Assembly: GCA_903834925.1 (NCBI GenBank)
Contig: CAILLA010000022.1
Span: forward strand, 1-64,000
Reading direction: 5' to 3'
Length of the DNA stretch: 64,000 nt
From: an uncultured Schlesneria sp.
Lineage (GTDB): Bacteria; Planctomycetota; Planctomycetia; Planctomycetales; Planctomycetaceae
Of the stretch, positions 37,562-45,209 are shown one piece after another. The notes under the pieces are model-generated. The model saw only the letters and a list, made by a program, of their open reading frames with translations, had not been told where the DNA came from and did not search any database. Numbering within the stretch: position 1 is the stretch's first letter; the number at the start of each line of letters is the position of its first letter. Both the position numbers and the translations under genes were made by a program.

Positions 37562-37954
37562 ATGAAACGACGTGAATTCCTGGCGTTTAGTGTTGCGCTT
37601 ATGGGACTGGCCGGGCTGGCTCAAGCTGCGGATAAACCAGATCCAACCGGAACCTGGAAATGGACGGTCACATTTAATGATCAGACCCGTGACATCACGT
37701 TGAAACTGAAACTGGATGGAGACAAACTGACCGGGGCGATTCTTGGCCGCGATAATCAGGAAACGAAAATCGACGACGCAACCTTCAAAGACGGCGAAAT
37801 CGCCTTCTCGGTCACTCGCGAACGAAACGGGCAGAAGAACACGACCAAATATAAGGGCAAATTGGACGGCGACACGATCAAGGGAAAGTCCGAAATGACT
37901 CGTGACGGCAATACAACAGACCGCGATTGGAATGCGAAACGAGAAAAGACCTGA
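37562..37954 (+). CDS. Small secreted beta-rich protein
   Basis: 130 residues with an N-terminal export signal (KRREFLAFSVALMGLAGLAQAAD; the RR is Tat-like but the hydrophobic core would also suit Sec). The mature part is alternating polar and hydrophobic strands (GTWKWTVTFNDQTRDITLKLKLDGDKLTGAI, then FKDGEIAFSVTRERNGQKNTTKYKGKLDGDTIKGKSE), resembling small lipocalin/calycin-like or fatty-acid-binding-type barrels seen as periplasmic DUFs in planctomycetes. There are no catalytic residues. A strong hairpin follows it. Confidence 0.7.
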   Translation: MKRREFLAFSVALMGLAGLAQAADKPDPTGTWKWTVTFNDQTRDITLKLKLDGDKLTGAILGRDNQETKIDDATFKDGEIAFSVTRERNGQKNTTKYKGKLDGDTIKGKSEMTRDGNTTDRDWNAKREKT

Positions 37955-38022
37955 TGCGTCCGTCACCGAGAATAACACAAGAAGTCACTCACGGTGGAAT
38001 TTGGATGATCATCGAAGGTAAG

Positions 38023-38058
38023 AATGGACAGGTTTGGTAGACACCAAACCTGTCCATT
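38023..38058. terminator. Perfect 16-bp hairpin downstream of the small secreted protein
   Basis: AATGGACAGGTTTGGT and its exact inverse flank a 4-base loop (AGAC). It lies 68 bp after the stop. No T-run follows (TGTGTTTG), so it may be a terminator, an RNA-stabilising hairpin or a repeat. Confidence 0.5.
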
Positions 38059-38101
38059 GTGTTTGTCGACGTGTCACAGGTCGAGGCTGTCAATTATCGT
38101 C

Positions 38102-38155
38102 GCATGGGCTTCAGCCCGTGCGACACAAAGCCGTTGCACGGGCTGAAGCCCATGC
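38102..38155. repeat. Perfect 20-bp inverted repeat, each arm self-complementary
   Basis: The left arm GCATGGGCTTCAGCCCGTGC (38102-38121) and the right arm GCACGGGCTGAAGCCCATGC (38136-38155) are exact inverses across a 14-base spacer. Each arm also contains its own GGGCT/AGCCC hairpin, so two alternative structures are possible. It lies 74 bp before the sulfatase start. Confidence 0.7.
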
Positions 38156-38229
38156 AACGGGTTGTAACTCGGCGTTTCAACCTACAAAAACGGACAGCCT
38201 GATCGAATCGCGTCATCGGAGAAAGCTTC

Positions 38230-39810
38230 ATGTCACTACGTCAGTTGGTCGGATTGGGAATATTGTGTCTAGTCGCGATTGCGGTGACGCAATCATTACA
38301 GGCTGCAGAACCGAATCGGCCAAACATTCTGTTTATTTTCTCCGACGATCTCACCTGCCAGGCGATCAGCACTTATGGTGATAACCGCCATTTGCTGGAT
38401 ACGCCGAATATGGATCGGATCGCTCGCGAAGGGATCCGGTTTGATCGCTGTCTCGTGACGAACTCCATCTGCGGACCAAGCCGCGCCTCGATACTGACCG
38501 GCAAATATTCACACCGGAACGGTTTTTACAACAACTCGAACAGCAAATTCGAAAGCACTCAGCAGACATTTCCCAAGTTGATGCAGGCGTCCGGTTACTC
38601 GACCGCCATCATTGGAAAATGGCACCTGGTCAGCGATCCGACGGGGTTTGATCACTGGCACATTCTGCCGGGGCAGGGGATCTACTACAACCCGCCGATG
38701 ATCAAGAATGGTCAGCAGGTCAAGCATACCGGTTACACGACCGACATCATCACCGATCTGTCGATCGAATGGCTGAAAAACCGGGACAAGTCAAAACCTT
38801 TTGTGTTGATGAGTCAACACAAAGCCCCTCACCGCGAATGGGCTCCGGCACTACGTCATTTGGGCTGGGACAAAGATCGTCAATATCCCGAGCCACCAAC
38901 GTTGTTCGACGACTACGCCGGACGAAGCAAGGCGATCAGCGATCATGACATGGGGCTTGATCGGACTTTCACGGATCTGGATGCGAAGTTTGTCTCGTCA
39001 CCCAACTTGACCGAGGAACAGCTCAAAACTTGGAATGCTTATTACGAACCTCGCAACGCGGCGTTTCGCGAGGCAAAACCGACCGGATCGGATCTCGTCC
39101 GCTGGCGTTACAATCGCTACATGCACGACTATCTTGGTTGTGTGAAAGCAGTTGACGAGAGCGTCGGACGGTTGCTTGATTTCCTGGAGAACGAGGGACT
39201 CGCCGAAAACACGGTTGTGGTTTGTTCCTCCGATCAAGGGTTCTTTCTCGGCGAGCATGGCTGGTTCGACAAACGCTGGATCTTCGAAGAATCGGTTCGG
39301 TCACCTCTGATGATCCGATGGCCCCAGGTTGTCACGCCGGGTAGCGTCAATGGTCGCATCGTCTCGTTAATCGATTTTGCTCAAACCTTCCTGGAGATTG
39401 GTAACGTCAAGGCCCCAGCCGACATGCAGGGCCGGAGCATTGTTTCGCTCTGTAAAGGAGAAACGCCCGCCGACTGGCGAACGAGTCTGTATTACCACTA
39501 CTACGAATTCCCCGTCCCCCACCGAGTTCGCCCACACTACGGCGTGATCACTGATCGTTTCAAACTTGTGCATTACTACAAACCTGACATCGACGACTGG
39601 GAATTGCTCGACCGCGAAAAAGACCCGCTTGAACTGAAGAATTTCTATTCTGACCCTGCTTACGCACAGACGGTCAAAGACTTGCATGTGGAAGTGGAAC
39701 GACTACGAAAAGAAGTCGGCGAAACCGTCGAACCGCCACGCGCCGCGTACGGCAATCAGCCATTTGAAAACGAACCGAAACGCCCTTCGGCGATCCTAAA
39801 CAAAAAGTAG
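38230..39810 (+). CDS. Secreted type I sulfatase
   Basis: 526 residues with a signal peptide (QLVGLGILCLVAIAVTQSLQAAE). It has the sulfatase core RPNILFIFSDDLTCQA (metal Asp pair), the formylglycine consensus CGPSRASILTG (C-x-P-S-R, about residue 84), TAIIGKWHL, and the C-terminal SDQGFFLGEHGWFDKRW metal site. The Cys must be converted to formylglycine by a maturase not identified in this window. The best match by eye is the iduronate-2-sulfatase/N-sulfoglucosamine-type group, but the substrate is uncertain. Planctomycetes use large sulfatase sets on marine or plant glycans. It is convergent with a DUF1501 gene. Confidence 0.9.
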   Translation: MSLRQLVGLGILCLVAIAVTQSLQAAEPNRPNILFIFSDDLTCQAISTYGDNRHLLDTPNMDRIAREGIRFDRCLVTNSICGPSRASILTGKYSHRNGFYNNSNSKFESTQQTFPKLMQASGYSTAIIGKWHLVSDPTGFDHWHILPGQGIYYNPPMIKNGQQVKHTGYTTDIITDLSIEWLKNRDKSKPFVLMSQHKAPHREWAPALRHLGWDKDRQYPEPPTLFDDYAGRSKAISDHDMGLDRTFTDLDAKFVSSPNLTEEQLKTWNAYYEPRNAAFREAKPTGSDLVRWRYNRYMHDYLGCVKAVDESVGRLLDFLENEGLAENTVVVCSSDQGFFLGEHGWFDKRWIFEESVRSPLMIRWPQVVTPGSVNGRIVSLIDFAQTFLEIGNVKAPADMQGRSIVSLCKGETPADWRTSLYYHYYEFPVPHRVRPHYGVITDRFKLVHYYKPDIDDWELLDREKDPLELKNFYSDPAYAQTVKDLHVEVERLRKEVGETVEPPRAAYGNQPFENEPKRPSAILNKK

Positions 39811-39829
39811 ATGACCGCCTGAAACGATC

Positions 39830-39894
39830 GCCCGACGAGCAAGCGAGGGATCTTCACTTCAACTCGATAAAGATCCCTCGCTTGCGCGTCGGGC
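39830..39894. terminator. Bidirectional 25-bp inverted repeat between convergent genes
   Basis: GCCCGACGAGCAAGCGAGGG... (39830-39854) pairs with ...CCCTCGCTTGCGCGTCGGGC (39870-39894) at 24 of 25 positions across a 15-base loop. It sits centrally between the sulfatase and DUF1501 stops. No T-run follows, so it may act as a barrier to both transcripts or be a repeat. Confidence 0.55.
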
Positions 39895-39911
39895 TGTCGA
39901 AATAATCCGGA

Positions 39912-41252
39912 TTAGATCAGTTCGGGCATCGCCTTCCAGTTGTCGACGAGGTAATGTGGGCGACTGGACAAATCATTCAAGTGGACCGCCAGTGGATCGA
40001 TGCCGAAGTGATGGTACAGCGAGGCATGAACTTCACCGAAATGGACGGGACGATCGGCGATTTTCGCTCCGTTGCGGTCGGTTGCACCGATGACCTGACC
40101 TGTTCGGAATCCACCGCCTGCGATCAGGCCGTTGCCGACGTCAGGCCAGTGATCTCGGCCAGCTTCCGGATTAATCCGCGGTGTTCTACCAAATTCACCC
40201 CATGCCACGACGGCCACATCTCTATCCATGCCACGTTCGTGAAGGTCGGTGATCAACGCATGCATTCCCTGATCGAACAACGGAAAATGGGTATTCTTAC
40301 ATTCGCTGAAATTGCTTGAGTGAAAATCCCAGCGTCCGAAGTTCAGAGTCACCACGCGAGCACCCGCTTCAACGAGTCGGCGTGCCATCAAAAATTGTTC
40401 GAGGTTCCGAGGTGCTCCGTCGCCGTAATTGTTTGGGTCACCTTTGCCATATCGGGCCAGCAAGGCGGGATCTTCCTTCGAAAGATCCAATGCTTCCGAC
40501 AGCCGACTGGATGTCAGAATCCCCATCGCCTGCTTGTTCAGTGAATCGAGTCCGTCCATCATCCCCTTGGCATCGGCGTCACGACGGAAGTGATCGAAAC
40601 TTGCCAGAAGCTGCTGACGATTGGAAAGTCGGCCCAAATCGATACCGTTCAGCTTCATGTCGTCGCGCGACGGACCGGAGGGACGGAATGCCGCATGGGT
40701 CACTCCTAAAAATCCGGGGTGGCCCGGCGAACCGTACGGAGGATGTCCTGCATTGGGAGCGAGCCCAAAAAACGGGGGAACCGATTGATTGACTGAACCG
40801 AGAACTTTGGAAATTGTCGAACCGATAGACGGCCAACCACCAGCAGGCTGATTCGTCGCTTTACGACCGGTGTAACAGATGAACGAATCGTGATCGCCAC
40901 TGGGTGAACCATAGACCGACCTGAGCGGCACCAGCTTGTCCATGATCGAAGCGAGTTTCGGCAGATGCTCGCAAATCTGGATACCCGGCACATTCGTATC
41001 AATCGGACGAAACTCGCCTCGGATTTCAGCAGGTGCGTCCGGCTTCAGGTCATACATATCCTGATGCGGTGGAGCGCCAACCATGTAAATCATGATGACC
41101 GCTTTATGCGACTTCTTGATTCCCGCAGCTTGTTCAGCGCGCAGCAAACCTGGCAAACTGAGTCCACCCAGCCCCAAAGCACCGATCCGCAAGGCATCGC
41201 GTCGAGTGACGCCGTCACTCAATCGATGAGAGGCACCGGAAATTGTCAGCAT
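39912..41252 (-). CDS. DUF1501 protein (Tat-exported, alkaline-phosphatase/sulfatase superfamily)
   Basis: 446 residues. Twin-arginine-type N-terminus (VTRRDALRIGALGLGGLSLPGLL). The DUF1501 core is visible as AVIMIYMVGAPPHQDMYDLKPDAP, VPLRSVYGSPSGDHDSFICYTGRK, GARVVTLNFGRWDFHS, and the terminal motif VVAWGEFGRTPRINPEAGRDHWPDV. The family keeps the metal-ligand skeleton of alkaline phosphatases but its reaction is unknown. In planctomycetes it is usually paired with a PSD1 cytochrome-like protein; this copy is unpaired in the window. Confidence 0.85.
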   Translation of the reverse strand: MLTISGASHRLSDGVTRRDALRIGALGLGGLSLPGLLRAEQAAGIKKSHKAVIMIYMVGAPPHQDMYDLKPDAPAEIRGEFRPIDTNVPGIQICEHLPKLASIMDKLVPLRSVYGSPSGDHDSFICYTGRKATNQPAGGWPSIGSTISKVLGSVNQSVPPFFGLAPNAGHPPYGSPGHPGFLGVTHAAFRPSGPSRDDMKLNGIDLGRLSNRQQLLASFDHFRRDADAKGMMDGLDSLNKQAMGILTSSRLSEALDLSKEDPALLARYGKGDPNNYGDGAPRNLEQFLMARRLVEAGARVVTLNFGRWDFHSSNFSECKNTHFPLFDQGMHALITDLHERGMDRDVAVVAWGEFGRTPRINPEAGRDHWPDVGNGLIAGGGFRTGQVIGATDRNGAKIADRPVHFGEVHASLYHHFGIDPLAVHLNDLSSRPHYLVDNWKAMPELI

Positions 41253-41920
41253 GGATCGTCCTTATTTGGCAAGACCGCGTTTCGTTGCGGCCAGATCATC
41301 AAGGCAGGAGGTCGGGCAGGTTTTGTCACATTGGAGCTTTGGCCCCCTCATTGGAGCAAGCAAAAGCCAATGTTGATGCGTCATCGTAAGCGAATATCGG
41401 TACTGACGCCAAGCCTTATTCAGGAAAATCAGACACCGATAATTTCGGCAACGCCAAAACCGTACTGCCTTGTACTGATGAAACGAACTGTGGATCAGAA
41501 GTTTGCGTTGCTCGGGACGACCTGCTTTTGGAACAAAACGCTGTGAAATTGGGTGCCACGGGTTTTACCGTCTTCGGTAAAACCCGTGCTCTTCGGACAC
41601 GTTATCGAACGATGAAGACACGGCCTTGTCGAAGACTCCAAAACCTGCCACCCCCAAGATTCGACCGATGTTAAACCAACCGGTGGCAACGGTATTGCCC
41701 TTTGCGAGTTTGGTCGTTTCACTTGGCTAGGACTGCCTCGCACAATCAAACTTGGTTAATCGAACCTTTTGCGGTTCACTCAGGTTATAGTCAAAAAATG
41801 TGTCAGCCGATTCGGGAAACCACACTCCACATGAATGAAAATTGTAGGCTACGATAAATGTTTGATATTTTCACGCCTCGAATCGTCGTGACGTCCGATG
41901 AATGAATAGGATCCTGCTCG
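41253..41920. other. 668-bp intergenic region containing repeat copy B
   Basis: It lies between the divergent DUF1501 and spermidine-synthase-like genes. The right half presumably carries the promoter of the latter. Apart from copy B (41553-41651) I find no hairpin, tRNA or gene. Open frames across the repeat exist but are products of it. Confidence 0.35.
41553..41651. repeat. Structured intergenic repeat, copy B
   Basis: The first hairpin, 41557-41588, has a perfect 14-bp stem (CACGGGTTTTACCG / CGGTAAAACCCGTG) and a TCTT loop. It is followed by the second-stem segments TCTTCGGACA and TGTCGAAGA, and ends AAAACCTGCCAC. The central 60 bases differ from copy C at only three positions. Confidence 0.75.
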
Positions 41921-44083
41921 ATGAGTTCAAAACCTGATGTCTTACGTCATCTCCCTGTGCCGATTCCGATGATGCAGACGGCGGTTTTCCGTGCGACGGT
42001 TTTTGCATCTGCGATTTTTATCAGCGCATTCCTGCTATTTCAGGTCCAGCCACTGTTGGGGAAATTTATACTTCCCTGGTTCGGAGGGAGCCCTGCCGTC
42101 TGGACAACCTGCATGCTGTTTTTCCAGGTCACCTTGTTTCTGGGTTATGCCTACGCTCATGCGATCACTCGCTGGCTCAGTCCCCGTCAGCAACGAAATG
42201 TTCATTTGGGATTAATCGTTTGCGCGATGGCGGTCTTGCCGATTGCACCCAATTCGGCATGGAAGCCAACGGATAACGGGCAGCCTGCCGGTCGGATTCT
42301 CCTGCTGCTGACGGCGACTGTCGGATTGTCATACTTCGTCTTGTCGGCAACAGGACCATTGTTGCAGTCATGGTTCAGCCGAGTCTGTCCGGGTCGTTCG
42401 CCTTATCGGCTGTATTCGCTATCGAATATTGGCTCTTTATTAGCACTGATCAGCTATCCCTTGTTTGTCGAACCGCTTTGGCCAAGTAGAACGCAGGCCA
42501 TCGTCTGGTCTGGCTTGTTTCTTCTTTTTGCCGTCTTGTGTGGCGCATGTACGATCTGGGCTGGAGAAGTTTCAATCCCTTTTGAAAATCGCAAAACCAG
42601 TGCCGCGATTGATGTGGTTCCCCGACTCTGGCAACGTGCATTGTGGCTGCTGCTGCCTGCATGCAGTTGCCTGATGTTGCTCGCTACCACGAACGAAGTG
42701 ACCCAGGACGTCGCACCGATCCCTTTCTTGTGGGTGGTTCCGCTCGGTCTTTACCTGCTTTCGTTTATTATCTGTTTCGATCATGAGGCATGGTATCGAC
42801 GCGAGATTATTGCACCGATCACGGTTGTCGCCCTGGTACTTGTCGCCGGGCTTGTCGACTGGCCCGACTGGATCGGTGTAAGGCTGACAACGGCACAAGA
42901 GTTGATTTTTTACTTTGTGGCGCTGTTTGGCGTCTGCATGGTCTGTCACGGCGAAGTCGTTCGATTGCGGCCATCGCCCAAGTACCTGACCGAGTTCTAT
43001 CTGATGCTGTCGGCTGGAGGCGCGGTTGGCGGGATCTGTGTCAGCCTGATCGCACCGAGTCTATTTACGACCCATCTCGAATGGTCGCTCGGTCTGGTGG
43101 CATCGTTTATGATCGCCGGTGTGGTTGGCACTTGGGCGCTCTATGAACAGGGTTCCAAAACAAACTTCGCTTCAGGCGAGACACGATCAAATCGAAAATG
43201 GTATGCGACTCGTCCCGCCCTGTTCGCTGTTTGTGCAATTCAGTTGATGGCTTTGGCACTCATCTTCACATGGCAATTTAGCTATGGAGAAGCCGTTTAT
43301 CGTGGCCGCAATTTTTATGGAACGGTCCAAGTCCATGACTGGAATACTGAAGAGAATGAACCGTTTCGGGCATTTGTCAGTGGGAATGTGAATCATGGGC
43401 GGCAGTGGATGTCGCCCGAAAAACGGTCGCAGCCGACAACGTACTACGGTGAAGGAACCGCACCCGCGCTGGGGATCGCCTGCGTGCAGTCGCAACCCTC
43501 CGTTCGAATTGGTGTGGTCGGCATGGGGATCGGCACTTTGGCCAGCTATGCACGTCCAGACGACACAGTCCGTTTTTATGAAATCAATCCACAAGTTGAT
43601 CTGATCGCACGTCAATACTTCCATTTTCTTGGTGACTGCCCTGGCCGATGCGATGTTGTGATTGGCGACGCACGGCTGGTCCTTGAGCGAGAAACACCAA
43701 ACGAGTTCGAAATCCTGGTCCTTGATGCCTTCACCAGCGATGCACCTCCCATCCACTTATTAACGAAAGAAGCCTTTGATCAATACGTCAGGCATCTTCG
43801 ACCTGACGGACTGTTGGTTGTCAACGTGACGAATACCTATCTGGAACTGGCGCCCGTCGTTGCGAAACTGGGACACGAACTGGGCTGGAAATCGATCCGC
43901 ATCCGCACTCCAATCGACCCCAGCCGTCTTGCCTATCGAACCGACTATCTCGTCCTGTCACGTCAGGCGTCGCGATTGCCCGAATCGCCTTCATCAGAAA
44001 CGATCCCCGACGAAGTGGTTCGTGCCGCCCCGTTGTGGACTGACCAATACAGCAATTTGTTACAGGTCATTAAGCGCGACTAA
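41921..44083 (+). CDS. Membrane-fused spermidine synthase-like protein
   Basis: 720 residues. Residues about 20-440 contain some ten transmembrane helices of the fused MFS/spermidine-synthase family (FLLFQVQPLLGKFILPWFGGSPAVWTTCML is the conserved opening, seen here as FQVQPLLGKFILPWFGG). The soluble C-terminal domain (about 450-715) resembles aminopropyltransferases: VGVVGMGIGTLASYARPDD binds the cofactor, followed by FYEINPQVD, IGDARLVLERE and ILVLDAFTSDAPPIHLLTKEAF. A genuine polyamine activity is not established for such fusions. It is preceded by repeat copy B and followed by copy C. Confidence 0.8.
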   Translation: MSSKPDVLRHLPVPIPMMQTAVFRATVFASAIFISAFLLFQVQPLLGKFILPWFGGSPAVWTTCMLFFQVTLFLGYAYAHAITRWLSPRQQRNVHLGLIVCAMAVLPIAPNSAWKPTDNGQPAGRILLLLTATVGLSYFVLSATGPLLQSWFSRVCPGRSPYRLYSLSNIGSLLALISYPLFVEPLWPSRTQAIVWSGLFLLFAVLCGACTIWAGEVSIPFENRKTSAAIDVVPRLWQRALWLLLPACSCLMLLATTNEVTQDVAPIPFLWVVPLGLYLLSFIICFDHEAWYRREIIAPITVVALVLVAGLVDWPDWIGVRLTTAQELIFYFVALFGVCMVCHGEVVRLRPSPKYLTEFYLMLSAGGAVGGICVSLIAPSLFTTHLEWSLGLVASFMIAGVVGTWALYEQGSKTNFASGETRSNRKWYATRPALFAVCAIQLMALALIFTWQFSYGEAVYRGRNFYGTVQVHDWNTEENEPFRAFVSGNVNHGRQWMSPEKRSQPTTYYGEGTAPALGIACVQSQPSVRIGVVGMGIGTLASYARPDDTVRFYEINPQVDLIARQYFHFLGDCPGRCDVVIGDARLVLERETPNEFEILVLDAFTSDAPPIHLLTKEAFDQYVRHLRPDGLLVVNVTNTYLELAPVVAKLGHELGWKSIRIRTPIDPSRLAYRTDYLVLSRQASRLPESPSSETIPDEVVRAAPLWTDQYSNLLQVIKRD

Positions 44084-44207
44084 AGCTTCGTCAGTGTTCG
44101 ATCCACAGATCAAGTGCCACTGAATCGGAGTCTTCTCCGACGCAGTGTCTTCGCCATTTTTTTCGGCAGACGGACTGCTTTCGAAACGGAAAGCTGCGAC
44201 AATATCC

Positions 44208-44304
44208 GCCACGGTTTTACCTTCTTCGGTAAGGCCGTTCTCTTCGGACACGTTATCGAACTATGAAAACACGGCCTTGTCGAAGACTCCAAAACCGTGC
44301 CACC
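44208..44304. repeat. Structured intergenic repeat, copy C
   Basis: First stem ACGGTTTTACC / GGTAAGGCCGT (about 44211-44237) is kept by two G-T pairs where copy B has A-T. The central section is nearly identical to copy B. The outer closing CCACGGTTTT...AAAACCGTG is intact. The gap 44084-44408 (325 bp) holds only this element and the start of the next gene. Confidence 0.75.
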
Positions 44305-44408
44305 CTGAGTTCCGCTATCCCGGCCATGAGGCGCAACGGTATGATCCGTTGCCTGCTTGGCACTTTTAACGGATTTCTCCGTCATGAAAAAACATCAGGA
44401 CAATCGAC

Positions 44409-45137
44409 GTGGCGTTGATCGAAATTCGCGATGTCTGCAAAGTCTATAACCTCGGCGAGGTTAAAGTGGATGCGTTAAAGAACGCGCAGTTGACGATCGA
44501 GCAGGGGGAGTACGTTGCGCTGATCGGTCCGTCGGGGTCTGGCAAAAGTACGCTCATGAACACTCTCGGTTGCCTGGATCGACCGACTTCTGGCAGTTAC
44601 AAGCTGGCCGGTGAAGAAATCGCGACGATGTCAAACGACGATCGCGCCCGGATCCGCAACCAGCGGATTGGTTTCGTCTTTCAAAACTTCAATCTGCTGA
44701 ATCGAACGTCCGCCCTGGAAAATGTCGAACTACCGCTCCTTTATGCGAAGGGGATTTCCGCCGCAGAGAGGCACCGGCGCGCCATTGAAAAACTATCTCT
44801 GGTCGGACTGGGAAACCGTCTCGATCATCACCCCAGCCAACTTTCCGGCGGACAGCAGCAGCGAGTTGCAATTGCCCGTGCATTGGTCAACGAGCCGGCG
44901 ATTCTGATGGGTGACGAACCAACGGGAAACCTTGATTCCAAGACAAGCCGGGAAGTCATTGCTCTTTTTCGGGAATTGAACGAATCGGCGGGAATTACGG
45001 TGATTCTCGTGACGCACGATGCGAACGTGGCCAAGAACGCAAAACGGGTCGTTGTGCTTCGAGACGGGGGAATCGTTTGTGATACGACAGACTTTCGCCA
45101 GGCGTTACACGTCCTACAGTCGGGCCTTGAAGAATAA
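44409..45137 (+). CDS. ABC transporter ATP-binding protein (LolD/MacB type)
   Basis: 242 residues, GTG start. All ABC motifs are intact: Walker A LIGPSGSGKSTLMNTLG (about 39-48), Q-loop VFQNFNLL, signature QLSGGQQQRVAIARAL, Walker B ILMGDEPTGNLDS and switch ILVTHD. The TGNLDSKTSREV stretch is typical of the LolD/MacB/FtsE-like subfamily, which drives lipoprotein release or tripartite efflux. The next gene is TolC-like, but no MacB/FtsX-type permease or HlyD adaptor lies between them. Both may be the right part of a larger system elsewhere. Confidence 0.92.
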   Translation: MALIEIRDVCKVYNLGEVKVDALKNAQLTIEQGEYVALIGPSGSGKSTLMNTLGCLDRPTSGSYKLAGEEIATMSNDDRARIRNQRIGFVFQNFNLLNRTSALENVELPLLYAKGISAAERHRRAIEKLSLVGLGNRLDHHPSQLSGGQQQRVAIARALVNEPAILMGDEPTGNLDSKTSREVIALFRELNESAGITVILVTHDANVAKNAKRVVVLRDGGIVCDTTDFRQALHVLQSGLEE

Positions 45138-45209
45138 CCCTCGTCCTGTGCGGTGCTATCCGACGATGAATGTGTGGGATGTTCCATTCGTCGTTGTGAG
45201 TGTTTTGGT

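Noticed and set aside
41495-41749. Two similar minus-strand frames (here and near 44110-44385) that look like a small protein family
   Set aside because: Their similarity comes entirely from structured repeat copies B and C. Translated similarity of a repeat is not evidence of a gene.
43187-43756. 189-codon frame opposite the spermidine-synthase-like gene
   Set aside because: The sense gene has membrane and Rossmann motifs. The antisense has none.
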